A stretch of 44,779 bases of DNA. It comes from Xanthomarina sp035306605 (lineage in GTDB: Bacteria > Bacteroidota > Bacteroidia > Flavobacteriales > Flavobacteriaceae). Shown piece by piece: positions 1-8,115 of this stretch. Both the position numbers and the translations under genes were made by a program. Numbering within the stretch: the stretch's first letter is position 1; every line of letters begins with the position of its first letter. The notes beneath the pieces were generated by a model. That model saw only the letters and a program-made list of their open reading frames with translations, was not told the origin of the DNA and searched no databases. Location: assembly GCA_035306605.1 (NCBI GenBank), contig DATGNR010000017.1; one strand, 5' to 3'.

Positions 1-29
1 AAAGGCGTTACCGTAAAGTAACACCTTTT
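1..29 (-). terminator. Putative rpmH terminator hairpin
   Basis: Inverted repeat AAAGG/CCTTT plus GTTAC/GTAAC with one internal mismatch and a short loop, lying just downstream of the rpmH stop on the minus strand. The window edge cuts off any T-run, so strength cannot be judged. Confidence 0.5.
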
Positions 30-51
30 ATATATTAACAATTGTTAATCA

Positions 52-213
52 TTATCTTTTATGACTTGGATCAGAAGACACAGATATTTTCTTTCTTCCT
101 TTAGCTCTTCTACGAGCTAATACTTTTCTACCATTGGCAGAAGCCATTCTTTCACGGAAGCCATGTTTATTTTTTCTCTTTCTCTTTGACGGCTGAAATG
201 TTCTTTTACTCAT
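52..213 (-). CDS. rpmH: 50S ribosomal protein L34
   Basis: Small basic protein of the large ribosomal subunit, 53 residues. It begins MSKRTFQPSKRKRKNKHGFR and continues with the L34 signature GFRxRM..ANGRKVLxxRRxKGR. The C-terminus is a short flavobacterial-type tail (ISVSSDPSHKR). The ATG at 213-211 gives the canonical L34 N-terminus. A well-formed Bacteroidota promoter lies about 70 bases upstream and a hairpin follows the stop. It is transcribed divergently from the gene at 382. The family assignment is certain from sequence; nothing is odd about it. Confidence 0.97.
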   Translation of the reverse strand: MSKRTFQPSKRKRKNKHGFRERMASANGRKVLARRRAKGRKKISVSSDPSHKR

Positions 214-282
214 TACTTATATCTTTAAAATCTTCTTTATTATCTAAATAACTTGTTTTGTCCCTATGTCTAAAACTGGGGG

Positions 283-312
283 CAAATATACGAAGCCTTT
301 TTTATTTCACAA
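283..312 (-). promoter_or_regulatory. Bacteroidota-type promoter of rpmH
   Basis: On the minus strand: TTG (312-310), a 19-base spacer, then TATATTTG (290-283), a full match to the flavobacterial -33/-7 consensus TTG-N17-23-TAnnTTTG. Predicted transcription start near 276, giving a leader of about 60 bases before rpmH. The same layout and spacer occur before rpmE2. Confidence 0.7.
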
Positions 313-381
313 ACCTTATTTTAAAAATATTTTTTCAATAAAAATTTAGTTTCTTTGCAGTATCAAAATAACTCGTTTAAA

Positions 382-1278
382 ATGAACCTTTTTGTTCTTA
401 GATTATCACTTTGTTTTCTGCTGTTTTCAAAAGTTATATTTGCTCAGGAAACCTTAGAATACAAGCTTAATATTGGTGATAATCTGACAATTACACAAAT
501 TGCCACACAAGAAATTGTGCAAAACATGAATGGCTCTAAGCATGAAATGTTTAACAATTTAGAATGTGATTTTAATTTAATTGTCATAGCAAAAACAGAC
601 AGTTCATATGTCATTAATTTTAGTTTTAAACGACTAAAAATGAAATCCACATCAAATATTTATGGTGAATTGATGAATGTGGACACAAATACGAAGATAA
701 AAGAAGGCGATTTTGAAGCTAAAATGTTCACTGAGTTAACTAATTCCATTTTGAAAATGGAAATGCTAAAAACAGGACAAATAATCAATGTTACTGGTAC
801 AGAGGCCATGATAAAAAAAATGGTTAATAAATCTGGAATTGAAGATGTTTTCACTAAAGAACTTCTGTTTGAATCGATTAAAAAAGAATATGGTAACGAA
901 AGTCTTTCAAGAAGCTTTGAACAAATGACCTATTGTTATCCAAAAAAGAAAGTTTCGGTTGGTGACCAATGGACAAATAGTATTGCTGGAAATGTTAAAG
1001 CCAAAAACAATTGGACTTTACAAGAAATGAATAAAAATATTGTTTTAAGTGGCACAAGCAACATCAGCATGAATTCTCAAGAAGAATTATACATCATGAA
1101 ATTGAAAGGCACACAAGAAACCCAAGTTATTGCTAATAAAAAATCAGGTTTCCCTGAACTAATAATCATTAACTCCAATACCAAAGGAACATCCGTAACG
1201 GACCAAATAAACAAACAAGAAATACCAACAACAATTATATCTAAAACAACTTATAAAACTAAAAAACATGTACAATAA
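382..1278 (+). CDS. Exported DUF6263-like protein
   Basis: Protein of 298 residues with an N-terminal signal peptide (MNLFVLRLSLCFLLFSKVIFAQ) predicted to be cleaved after AQ. The mature part has the repeated beta-strand pattern of DUF6263 proteins, including an N-terminal LEYKLNIGDNLTITQ segment and a KKKVSVGDQW motif near residue 200; function is unknown. The ATG at 382 is preferred over the upstream in-frame TTG at 355 because it starts a clean signal peptide. Its last 11 bases overlap the next gene, so the two are probably cotranscribed. Family assignment rests on pattern recognition. Confidence 0.75.
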   Translation: MNLFVLRLSLCFLLFSKVIFAQETLEYKLNIGDNLTITQIATQEIVQNMNGSKHEMFNNLECDFNLIVIAKTDSSYVINFSFKRLKMKSTSNIYGELMNVDTNTKIKEGDFEAKMFTELTNSILKMEMLKTGQIINVTGTEAMIKKMVNKSGIEDVFTKELLFESIKKEYGNESLSRSFEQMTYCYPKKKVSVGDQWTNSIAGNVKAKNNWTLQEMNKNIVLSGTSNISMNSQEELYIMKLKGTQETQVIANKKSGFPELIIINSNTKGTSVTDQINKQEIPTTIISKTTYKTKKHVQ

Positions 1279-1840
1279 AGTATTTAAATTAATTATTGCA
1301 GGATTAATAATTGCTTATGCTATTTACCAATTTATAGAAGGATTTATAGGCAATGGTATTATGTACCTTCTTTTATCTACAATTTTTATTTTTCTGTATT
1401 TTAAAAACGAAATCATTTTATTGGCCTTTTTGCGTTTACGAAAACAAGATTTTCCAGGTGCGAAAAAGTGGTTGGATAAAATAAAAAATCCTGAAACCGC
1501 TTTGGTGAAAAAACAACAAGGTTATTATAATTATCTTAATGGAATTATGGTTTCTCAAGAAAACATGAACGAAGCTGAACGCTACTTTAAAAAAGCCGTA
1601 ACTCTAGGTCTATCAATGGATCATGATTTAGCAATGGCAAAATTAAATTTAGCAGGAATAGCTTTTAGTAAAAGAAGAAAAACAGAAGCTCAATTACTTT
1701 TAAGTGAAGCTCAAAAACTAGACAAACGAAATATGCTTACCGAACAGATTAAAATGATGAAAGACAATATGAAGAAAGCTCAAATGCCTAATCAACATTT
1801 TGGTGGACATAGACAACAACGTGCTGGTAAACGCAGATAG
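1268..1840 (+). CDS. TPR-containing membrane protein
   Basis: Protein of 190 residues. Two hydrophobic segments (about residues 5-25 and 29-55) are followed by a soluble region with TPR-like helix pairs: GYYNYLNGIMVSQENMNEAERYFKKAV (about 83-109) and DLAMAKLNLAGIAFSKRRKTEAQLLL. The tail is basic (GGHRQQRAGKRR). It starts inside the end of the DUF6263 gene (11-base overlap), which implies translational coupling. It is followed by a bidirectional terminator. It is likely a scaffold at the inner membrane; partner and role are unknown. Confidence 0.75.
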   Translation: MYNKVFKLIIAGLIIAYAIYQFIEGFIGNGIMYLLLSTIFIFLYFKNEIILLAFLRLRKQDFPGAKKWLDKIKNPETALVKKQQGYYNYLNGIMVSQENMNEAERYFKKAVTLGLSMDHDLAMAKLNLAGIAFSKRRKTEAQLLLSEAQKLDKRNMLTEQIKMMKDNMKKAQMPNQHFGGHRQQRAGKRR

Positions 1841-1870
1841 TTTATTAATATACTTAAAAAGCCATAAAGC

Positions 1871-1909
1871 AAAAAGCTTAACTCCAATTAAAAGAGTTAA
1901 GCTTTTTTT
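1871..1909. terminator. Bidirectional intrinsic terminator
   Basis: Arms AAAAAGCTTAACTC and GAGTTAAGCTTTTT flank a 9-base loop, with A-run and T-run on opposite sides. It sits between the convergent genes ending at 1840 (+) and 1932 (-) and can serve both. Confidence 0.85.
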
Positions 1910-1931
1910 ATGCTAAACATTTAAGCTAATA

Positions 1932-2858
1932 TTAATTTGTTTTATAATATCCTTCCTTAGGAATTTCAATATGATATTCTTTTTGTGTCCGGTTATTTAA
2001 ATGAGGTTCTCTTAACCAAGGATTATGGATTTTCAAAATTTTGTAGTTAATTCCATGGTCCTTTGCAAAAGAAGCAAAGTCTGAAATAGGCTTATCAACT
2101 TTCACTTTATAAGTTGGAATTTCTTTATACAAATCTTTCTCTCTAAAGTTAAAGCCATATTTATCCGGATTCGATAAAATTTCCTTTAAAGCTACAATTC
2201 TAAATAAATACCTTCCAGTTTCTTCCCCCAATAACAAATCATAATAATCTGTAACTCCTTGCTCTTTTAAACGTCTTGAAACCCCATAATTGCCAGCATT
2301 ATAAGCTGCTGCCGCTAAGGTCCAAGATCCTAATTCTTCTTTAGATTTTTTTAAATATTGGCAGGCCACTTCAGTAGATTTTTCTAAATGGTATCGTTCA
2401 TCAACATTTTCATTAATTTCCATGCCGTACTCCTTCCCTGTTGCCGGCATAATTTGCCAAACACCTCGTGCTCCCGCTGGAGAAACAACGTTAACCAAAC
2501 CACTTTCTATAACTGCTAGGTATTTAAAATCTTCTGGAACACCATGTTTTTTTAGTATAGGCTCTATAATTGGGAAATACTTATTAGCTCGTTTAAACAT
2601 TAATAAACCGTTAGATTGCCAATAGGTGTTTACCAAAAGCTCTCTGTCCATACGTTCATAAACATCCGGATCGTGCAACGGAAGTTCCTCGCCAGCAAAA
2701 TTTAAATCATCTGGAATTTGAAGTGCATAAACATTATAATCGTTTATTAATTTCTTTTCAAAATTTTCATCTGTTGGTGCATCTTGCATCGCATAAACGA
2801 AAACCATCATTAAACTAGCTAATCCAATAAAAGCCAATGTATTTCTAACCCAATTCAT
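1932..2858 (-). CDS. Lytic transglycosylase (SLT domain, MltD-like)
   Basis: Murein-cleaving enzyme of 308 residues. A hydrophobic N-terminal segment (NTLAFIGLASLMMVFVYAMQ) directs export or membrane anchoring. The Slt70-type catalytic domain spans about residues 95-235: LAVIESGLVNVVSPAGARG holds the catalytic Glu in the ES motif, followed by GVWQIMPATG, and later AAAAYNAGNYGVSRRL, the AYNAG motif. The C-terminal part (about 245-305) is a short extension resembling the linker to LysM repeats, but I see no full LysM. It follows the alpha/beta hydrolase gene by 41 bases on the same strand, likely one transcript ending at the shared terminator. Confidence 0.9.
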   Translation of the reverse strand: MNWVRNTLAFIGLASLMMVFVYAMQDAPTDENFEKKLINDYNVYALQIPDDLNFAGEELPLHDPDVYERMDRELLVNTYWQSNGLLMFKRANKYFPIIEPILKKHGVPEDFKYLAVIESGLVNVVSPAGARGVWQIMPATGKEYGMEINENVDERYHLEKSTEVACQYLKKSKEELGSWTLAAAAYNAGNYGVSRRLKEQGVTDYYDLLLGEETGRYLFRIVALKEILSNPDKYGFNFREKDLYKEIPTYKVKVDKPISDFASFAKDHGINYKILKIHNPWLREPHLNNRTQKEYHIEIPKEGYYKTN

Positions 2859-2899
2859 CCTATGTAGTTTTTATAAATTTACTAAAACTATAGCAATTT

Positions 2900-3580
2900 T
2901 TAAGCCAATTTTTCCTCCAAAATTAACTTTGGTAAATTTTCATTAAACCATTTATATCTATTAATAATCATAACGTGAGTTCCTCCTTTTATTGTAATAC
3001 AGTTACCAATATGTTTATGTGGAAAAACAGGGTCTTTTTCTCCATGAATATGTATAGTTCCTTGGATTGGTTCTTTCTGGTTCCAACAAACAACTTGTTT
3101 AAATGCCCAGCTTAAATAATACTTATCGGTTACTGACAGGTATTTCTTATACAAGGCTAACCGCTTTTTTATGGTAGTAGCGAAGGAATATTTAGCTAGA
3201 GTATCAAGATTACTTACCAAACTTGTAGGCATAAACTTATATGCTTTTGTAAATTTAGCTAATCTCATTCGTTTTGGTAACTCATACCTCGATTTTACAC
3301 TCGAAATAATAATTAACTTTTTAACCCTCAAAAACTTACTCATTTCTTGTACAATAATACCACCAAAAGACACCCCTATTAACACTACATTATCATGTTT
3401 AATCAGTTCACTCATTCGCTTAGAATAGCTGTCAATCAACTCATTTTCAATAGGTAACAACCATTCTAACATATGCATTTTAAACTGGGTTTCAGGCAAC
3501 TTAATATGTTCGAAAATTGAAGAGCTAGCTGCCATTCCAGGAACAAAATAAACATGTACTATATCTTGAGCCATAAGCAT
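2900..3580 (-). CDS. Alpha/beta hydrolase
   Basis: Protein of 226 residues with the alpha/beta-hydrolase catalytic set: nucleophile elbow GVSFGG (Ser near residue 71), acidic residue in HGEKDPVFP (near 180), and His in GGTHVMI (near 200). An oxyanion-type segment FVPGMAASSSIFEH lies near the N-terminus. It has no signal peptide, so it should be cytosolic. Two ATG starts (3580 and 3574) are both possible and differ by two residues. Substrate cannot be told from sequence; esterase or thioesterase activity is plausible. It is divergent from the small GNAT-like gene and followed by the lytic transglycosylase. Confidence 0.85.
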   Translation of the reverse strand: MLMAQDIVHVYFVPGMAASSSIFEHIKLPETQFKMHMLEWLLPIENELIDSYSKRMSELIKHDNVVLIGVSFGGIIVQEMSKFLRVKKLIIISSVKSRYELPKRMRLAKFTKAYKFMPTSLVSNLDTLAKYSFATTIKKRLALYKKYLSVTDKYYLSWAFKQVVCWNQKEPIQGTIHIHGEKDPVFPHKHIGNCITIKGGTHVMIINRYKWFNENLPKLILEEKLA

Positions 3581-3619
3581 TTATGTAGTGAAACAATATT
3601 TTATATCGAAAAAATTTCG

Positions 3620-3640
3620 TAAATTTGCTTTACAAAACTA
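3620..3640. promoter_or_regulatory. Back-to-back divergent -7 boxes
   Basis: TAAATTTG (3620-3627, plus strand) faces the gene at 3693, and TAGTTTTG (3640-3633, minus strand) faces the hydrolase at 3580. Both match TAnnTTTG. Neither has a clear TTG at the right distance, so these are moderate-confidence promoters. A small inverted repeat CGAAA/TTTCG lies next to them (3607-3619). Confidence 0.4.
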
Positions 3641-3692
3641 TTGAAAAATAGTGCTTACTCCTAAATTCCTTTTAAATAAACACCTTCTTACT

Positions 3693-3989
3693 ATGATTGA
3701 AGCATCTGAACTTATAGATAATGACTTTTTACGTCAATATGAGCTTAAAATTGATGAACATTTAGCTAAAATTGAATATTCACTACAAGAACGCAAAATA
3801 TTTTTAACGAAGCTCATCATACCTGAAGAGATTAATTCTGAAGATTTTCAAAACAACTTTTTAGAAACTGTATTTAATGATATTCAAGAACGTAATTTAA
3901 GCGTAGTTCCTACTAGTCCGGAAATCGCTAAATTTGTTCGTAAAAACAGAAAATACAAACGTATGTTGCCTGTAGGGGTTAGAATATAA
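3693..3989 (+). CDS. Small GNAT-like (YjdJ-type) acetyltransferase-fold protein
   Basis: A 98-residue protein if started at the ATG at 3693; an upstream GTG at 3651 would add 14 poorly supported residues. The pattern LAKIEYSLQERKIFLTKLIIPEE followed by a helix and ERNLSVVPTSPEIAKFVRKNRKY resembles the small YjdJ/GCN5-like family: strand, strand, HTEV-like segment, helix, then the VxPxCPF..(Y/F)I(R/K)xxxxY ending. The usual acetyl-CoA loop G-x-G-x-G/A is absent here (EDFQNNFLETV stands in its place), so activity is doubtful. Followed by a strong terminator. Confidence 0.65.
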   Translation: MIEASELIDNDFLRQYELKIDEHLAKIEYSLQERKIFLTKLIIPEEINSEDFQNNFLETVFNDIQERNLSVVPTSPEIAKFVRKNRKYKRMLPVGVRI

Positions 3990-4010
3990 TTCAAGCTCTA
4001 GAGTTAAACA

Positions 4011-4047
4011 AAAAAAATCCGAAACTTAATAGTTTCGGATTTTTTTT
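4011..4047. terminator. Bidirectional intrinsic terminator
   Basis: Arms ATCCGAAAC and GTTTCGGAT with a 6-base loop, flanked by a long A-run on the left and T-run on the right. It lies between the convergent genes ending at 3989 (+) and 4047 (-), just touching the mtaB stop codon. Confidence 0.9.
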
Positions 4048-5372
4048 CAATTAACCAGTTCCTTTACAAATTCTATTCTAACTAGACCATCTTGGTCTAT
4101 TTCTGTTAACTTTACTTCTTGTAAAGTGTTTACTAACTCAGGATTCCATGGATACTTCACCTTGACATAATTTTCGGTAAATCCATGAATATAGCCTTCT
4201 TTATTTTCATTTTCAAATAACACAGTTCTATGCTTTCCTAGTTGGCTTTCATAAAAAGCACGACGCTTTTTAACCGATAAGCCTCTCAACATTTTACTTC
4301 GTTTAGCTCTTGTTCTTTTAGAAACAACTCCATCCATAGTTGCTGCTACGGTATTATCTCTTTCAGAATAGGTAAAAACATGTAGATACGAGATGTCTAG
4401 CTCGTTTAAAAAATTGTATGTTTCTAAAAATAACTCATCTGTTTCACCAGGAAATCCAACAATCACATCAACTCCAATACAAGCATTTGGCATAGTTTCT
4501 TTAATCCTTGAAACACGATCAACATAAAGCTCCTTCATATACCTACGACGCATAAGTTTTAAAATGGTATTACTTCCACTTTGTAAAGGAATATGGAAAT
4601 GAGGAACAAAGGTTTTACTTTTAGAAACAAAATCTATGGTTTCATTTTTTAGTAAATTAGGCTCTATGGAAGATATTCGTAATCTTTCAATTCCTTCTAC
4701 TTCATCTAATCCTTTTACTAAATCCAAAAAAGTATGTTCGTGTTTTTTGTTTCCGAATTCACCTTTTCCGTAATCGCCAATATTTACACCGGTAAGTACA
4801 ATTTCCTTGATATTCTTTTTTGAAATTTCTCTAGCGTTGTTAAGAACTCCTTGTAACGTGTCACTTCGTGAAATACCTCTAGCCAATGGAATTGTACAAT
4901 AAGTACATTTATAATCGCAACCATCTTGTACTTTTAAAAACGCTCGAGTTCTATCTCCAAAAGAATAGCTTCCTACATAAAAATCTGCTTCGTCTATTTC
5001 ACAGGAATGTACTTCTCCAAAGTCATTTTTAGACAAGTCGTTTAAATAATCTGTTATTTTAAATTTTTCAGTAGCACCTAAAACCAAATCCACTCCATCA
5101 ACATCTGCCAATTCTTGTGGTTTTAATTGAGCATAACAACCTATAGCGGCTACAAAAGCATTTGGATTGTTTTTTTGAGCTTGTTTAACTATAGTTTTAA
5201 AACGTTTATCTGCGTTGTCGGTAACTGAACATGTATTTATAACGTAAATATCTGCAGGATCGTTAAAATCAACACGATCAAAACCTTCATCTTTAAAACT
5301 TCTAGCAATCGTTGATGTTTCCGAAAAATTAAGCTTACAGCCTAGTGTATAAAATGCGACTTTTTTTCTCAT
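4047..5372 (-). CDS. mtaB: tRNA t6A37 methylthiotransferase MtaB
   Basis: Radical-SAM enzyme that converts t6A to ms2t6A at position 37 of tRNAs reading ANN codons. From the ATG at 5372 it has 441 residues; an in-frame TTG at 5378 would add two. N-terminal UPF0004 domain with cysteines in YTLGCKLN, INTCSVT and AAIGCYAQ (first cluster), then the radical-SAM CxxxCxxC in DGCDYKCTYCTIPLARG, and a C-terminal TRAM-like region. The length and the YTLGCKLN start fit the MtaB subgroup rather than MiaB (SYGCQMN) or RimO. Adjacent genes are unrelated. Confidence 0.95.
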   Translation of the reverse strand: MRKKVAFYTLGCKLNFSETSTIARSFKDEGFDRVDFNDPADIYVINTCSVTDNADKRFKTIVKQAQKNNPNAFVAAIGCYAQLKPQELADVDGVDLVLGATEKFKITDYLNDLSKNDFGEVHSCEIDEADFYVGSYSFGDRTRAFLKVQDGCDYKCTYCTIPLARGISRSDTLQGVLNNAREISKKNIKEIVLTGVNIGDYGKGEFGNKKHEHTFLDLVKGLDEVEGIERLRISSIEPNLLKNETIDFVSKSKTFVPHFHIPLQSGSNTILKLMRRRYMKELYVDRVSRIKETMPNACIGVDVIVGFPGETDELFLETYNFLNELDISYLHVFTYSERDNTVAATMDGVVSKRTRAKRSKMLRGLSVKKRRAFYESQLGKHRTVLFENENKEGYIHGFTENYVKVKYPWNPELVNTLQEVKLTEIDQDGLVRIEFVKELVN

Positions 5373-5417
5373 AAACAATTTGTATTTCCTTCACTTGGAA
5401 ACGATTTGAAATTATGG

Positions 5418-5507
5418 ACAGCTTTTAATTCAATTTCTTTAAAGCTGTACTGTTTTTGAAATAACATGATATCAACTCTTCATAAAGAGTTTGAATTTGC
5501 AAAATTA
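5418..5507 (-). promoter_or_regulatory. mtaB leader with -7 box and two hairpins
   Basis: On the minus strand TAATTTTG (5507-5500) matches TAnnTTTG. Downstream of it are a perfect 7-bp hairpin (AACTCTT/AAGAGTT, 5474-5491, 4-base loop) and a perfect 8-bp one (ACAGCTTT 5418-5425, AAAGCTGT 5441-5448). This would give mtaB a structured leader of about 115 bases. No known riboswitch is recognised. Confidence 0.35.
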
Positions 5508-5510
5508 ATG

Positions 5511-5545
5511 AAAAAGAGCGCTTTAAATTAATAAAGCGCTCCTTT
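5511..5545 (-). terminator. Intrinsic terminator
   Basis: Perfect 10-bp stem GAGCGCTTTA (5516-5525) / TAAAGCGCTC (5532-5541) with a 6-base loop; on the minus strand it is followed by a T-run. It terminates the T9SS gene ending at 5571. Confidence 0.88.
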
Positions 5546-5570
5546 TATTACACTAAACTAAAAAAATCAA

Positions 5571-6389
5571 TTAATTCCTAATTATTTTTTTGGTTAAGCT
5601 ACCTAAATCTGTAGTAACTTTTAGCAAGTAAACTCCAGACTCAAGATTAGTTAAATCTAAAGTGTTTGTATTGCCAGCCTTAATAACTTGTTTCCCTATA
5701 ATATTGAAAAGCTCTGCACTTTTAATATTAGTAGAGGTTGAAACTTTTAAATTTATAAAATCATTTGTTGGGTTTGGATAAACAGAAACACTGTTTTCTA
5801 ATGAATAATCATCTACACTTAATAAAAAGTCTCTAACTTCCATAACCAGGTGCATATCATTAAAGCCTATGGAGGCTAATGTTGAAGGAGTAGTTATACC
5901 ACAACCAGCTGAGGAAATATAGCCTGGATTAGTTTGCCCATTTGGATTACTTCCAATTTGAAAACCAGTTGTATTATTTGGAGCAGTTCCACCAGACTCA
6001 TTAGGAGTTTGTACCGCAAAAACCAATTGAGGAGCATTGACTGTAGCTGTAATTGGAACATCTACGATAGTTCCTGTAGCTGTATCATCTAAAGGCACTG
6101 AAACTCTAGCAATCTCTGTTAATGTTCCTGCAGGAAAAGCACCTCCAGTATTACTGTAAATAATAACATCAACTGCAAAATTAGGGGATGGATTTGATAC
6201 TGCCTCTACACCAAAAGAAACTTCTAATACATTAAAAACAGAACCATAAGATGTGATGTCAAAAGCACGATAAAATGTATTATCAGAAACCACTCCACCT
6301 GCTGAACAGGAAACAGAGTTTAAACTAACAATTGAATTATCTGTACTTTGAGTCAAAGTGATTTGCCCAAAGGAAACCGTAGTAAGCAA
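5571..6389 (-). CDS. T9SS-sorted exported protein, start disrupted by frameshift
   Basis: Secreted or surface protein of unknown function. The visible frame gives 272 residues from a TTG at 6389. The C-terminus carries a type A T9SS sorting domain: VYPNPTNDFINLKV, AELFNIIGKQV, LESGVYLLKVTT, TKKIIRN. The middle is beta-rich, with strands such as FDVTSYGSVFNVLEVSFGV-like segments typical of secreted adhesion or carbohydrate-associated modules. The open frame starts inside a signal peptide: reading back from 6389 gives YILPLLFILLTTVSFG, but the natural ATG at 6426 is one base out of frame because of a run of nine A. With eight A the product would be about 284 residues starting MKKNYILPLLFILLTTVSFG. 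Either the gene is frameshifted, or slippage at the run restores it, or the run length is a sequencing error. Confidence 0.8.
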   Translation of the reverse strand: MLTTVSFGQITLTQSTDNSIVSLNSVSCSAGGVVSDNTFYRAFDITSYGSVFNVLEVSFGVEAVSNPSPNFAVDVIIYSNTGGAFPAGTLTEIARVSVPLDDTATGTIVDVPITATVNAPQLVFAVQTPNESGGTAPNNTTGFQIGSNPNGQTNPGYISSAGCGITTPSTLASIGFNDMHLVMEVRDFLLSVDDYSLENSVSVYPNPTNDFINLKVSTSTNIKSAELFNIIGKQVIKAGNTNTLDLTNLESGVYLLKVTTDLGSLTKKIIRN

Positions 6390-6414
6390 AATAAATAATA
6401 ATGGTAGAATGTAA

Positions 6415-6423
6415 TTTTTTTTT
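6415..6423 (-). repeat. A9 homopolymer causing the start frameshift
   Basis: Nine A on the minus strand directly after the ATG at 6426-6424. The ATG frame leads to MKKKLHSTIII..., while the frame that encodes the hydrophobic signal segment and the rest of the protein needs eight A. In the long frame a TGA lies at 6425-6423, so no upstream ATG is available. Confidence 0.8.
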
Positions 6424-6482
6424 CATAATTTTAGGGTTTAAATAGGTTAAATTCATCGAAATATAGACTTTTAATTTTATAA

Positions 6483-8075
6483 ATGAAATACTTTCTCATA
6501 CTTTTCCTACTTTTCTTTAATTGTAATTCAAAGGAAAAGAGCTCATTAAATGTATTCCGATATAACGAACATAAAAACATAGGCTCATTGGATCCAGCGT
6601 TTGCCAAGGACAATGCTGATATTTGGGCTGTCAATCAATTATTCAATGGATTAGTCCAAATGGATGAAGATTTGCATGTACAACCAAGCATTGCAAAATA
6701 TTGGGAAATTTCAGACAATGCGCATACTTATACATTTACTTTAAGAACAGACGTTTATTTTCACAAACACTCATTATTTGGAAAGGATTCTACAAGAACT
6801 GTAAATGCTTCAGATTTTGAATATAGTTTTAACAGACTCTTGGATAAACAAGTTGCTTCCCCAGGAAGTTGGGTTTTAAATAAAGTAGTTAAATTTAATG
6901 CAATAAACGACACCACCTTTCAAATAAAATTAAAACAACCATTCCCTGCTTTTTTAGGACTTTTAACCATGAAATATTGTTCGGTTGTACCAAAAGAAAT
7001 AGTAGAACATTATAAATCTGAATTCCGCTCAAATCCTATTGGAACAGGCCCGTTTAAATTTAAGCGTTGGGAAGAAAACATCAAATTGGTGTTTAGAAAG
7101 AATAATTTTTATTTTGAAACTGATCAGGAAGGAAATAAGTTACCATATTTAGAAGCTGTAGCTATAACATTTCTACCAGACAAACAGAGTGAATTTCTAC
7201 AATTTTCTCAAGGAAACTTAGATTATGTATCTGGTTTGGACGCATCGTATAAAGATGAAATCCTTACGGCTAAAGGAGAACTTAGAGATATTTATGTGAA
7301 CGATGTAAACATGATTAGAGGACCATATTTAAACACTGAATATCTTGCGTTTTATATGGATTCTGATATACCGGAAATCCAATCTTCTTTATTAAGAAAA
7401 GCAGTCAACTTAGGCTTTGACAGACATAAAATGATGGTGTACTTACGAAACGGCATTGGAAATCCTGCTTATGGAGGTTTTATTCCAAAAGGTTTGCCGG
7501 GCTATAAAGAAACCATAGGTTTTACCTATCAGCCAGTAAAAGCTAAAGACCTAATAGAGGAATTTAAAAAAGAAACAGGAATAATCAATCCTGAAATTAC
7601 CATAACCACAACTAGTAATTATTTGAGTTTTTGCGAATACATCCAACGGGAATTACAAAAAATAGGGCTAAAAGTAAATGTTGACGTTATGCCTGCGGCA
7701 ACCCTAAAAGACGCTAAAGCTAATGGAAAAATTGATATGTTTAGAGCTAGTTGGGTAGCCGATTACCCTGATGCAGAAAATTACCTATCCTTATATTACT
7801 CTAAGAATTTTGCTCCTAATGGACCAAATTACACTCATTTTAAAAATGAACAATTCGACTTATGGTACGAACAGGCATTTACCGAAACTAATACGATAGA
7901 AAGAGAAAAATTATATTCAAAAATGGATAGTTTGGTAATGGATCAAGCACCTATAGTCCCATTATTTTATGACGAAGTTGTCCGCTTTACAAGAAAAAAC
8001 ATAGAAGGCTTAGGTATTAACCCAATAAACTTATTGGATTTAAAACGTGCTTCAAAAACAAGTTCACTAAAATAA
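6483..8075 (+). CDS. Oligopeptide ABC transporter substrate-binding lipoprotein (SBP_bac_5)
   Basis: Solute-binding protein of 530 residues, DppA/OppA-like. The N-terminus MKYFLILFLLFFNCNSKE is a lipoprotein signal with the Cys at about 14. The family landmarks are SLDPAFAKDNADIWAVNQLFNGLVQMD (about 33-59), a TYTFTLRTDVYFH segment, ASDFEYSFNRLLD, NPIGTGPFKF and the C-terminal SWVADYPDAENYLSLYYSKN. Length fits the family. No permease or ATPase genes lie beside it, so it would work with components encoded elsewhere, or scavenge peptides at the membrane. It is divergent from the T9SS gene. Confidence 0.9.
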   Translation: MKYFLILFLLFFNCNSKEKSSLNVFRYNEHKNIGSLDPAFAKDNADIWAVNQLFNGLVQMDEDLHVQPSIAKYWEISDNAHTYTFTLRTDVYFHKHSLFGKDSTRTVNASDFEYSFNRLLDKQVASPGSWVLNKVVKFNAINDTTFQIKLKQPFPAFLGLLTMKYCSVVPKEIVEHYKSEFRSNPIGTGPFKFKRWEENIKLVFRKNNFYFETDQEGNKLPYLEAVAITFLPDKQSEFLQFSQGNLDYVSGLDASYKDEILTAKGELRDIYVNDVNMIRGPYLNTEYLAFYMDSDIPEIQSSLLRKAVNLGFDRHKMMVYLRNGIGNPAYGGFIPKGLPGYKETIGFTYQPVKAKDLIEEFKKETGIINPEITITTTSNYLSFCEYIQRELQKIGLKVNVDVMPAATLKDAKANGKIDMFRASWVADYPDAENYLSLYYSKNFAPNGPNYTHFKNEQFDLWYEQAFTETNTIEREKLYSKMDSLVMDQAPIVPLFYDEVVRFTRKNIEGLGINPINLLDLKRASKTSSLK

Positions 8076-8115
8076 CCCCTATTATAAAGCTACCATGATT
8101 ATCTTGGTTAGAAAA

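Noticed and set aside
355..381. Upstream TTG start for the DUF6263 gene
   Set aside because: The ATG at 382 starts a normal signal peptide; the extra residues are not needed.
444..854. Minus-strand open frames inside the DUF6263 gene
   Set aside because: Shadows of the real gene; no family resemblance, no upstream signals.
8091..8107. Near-palindrome ACCATGAT-T-ATCTTGGT between convergent genes
   Set aside because: One mismatch, no loop large enough for an RNA hairpin, and no promoter nearby; too weak to call an operator or terminator.
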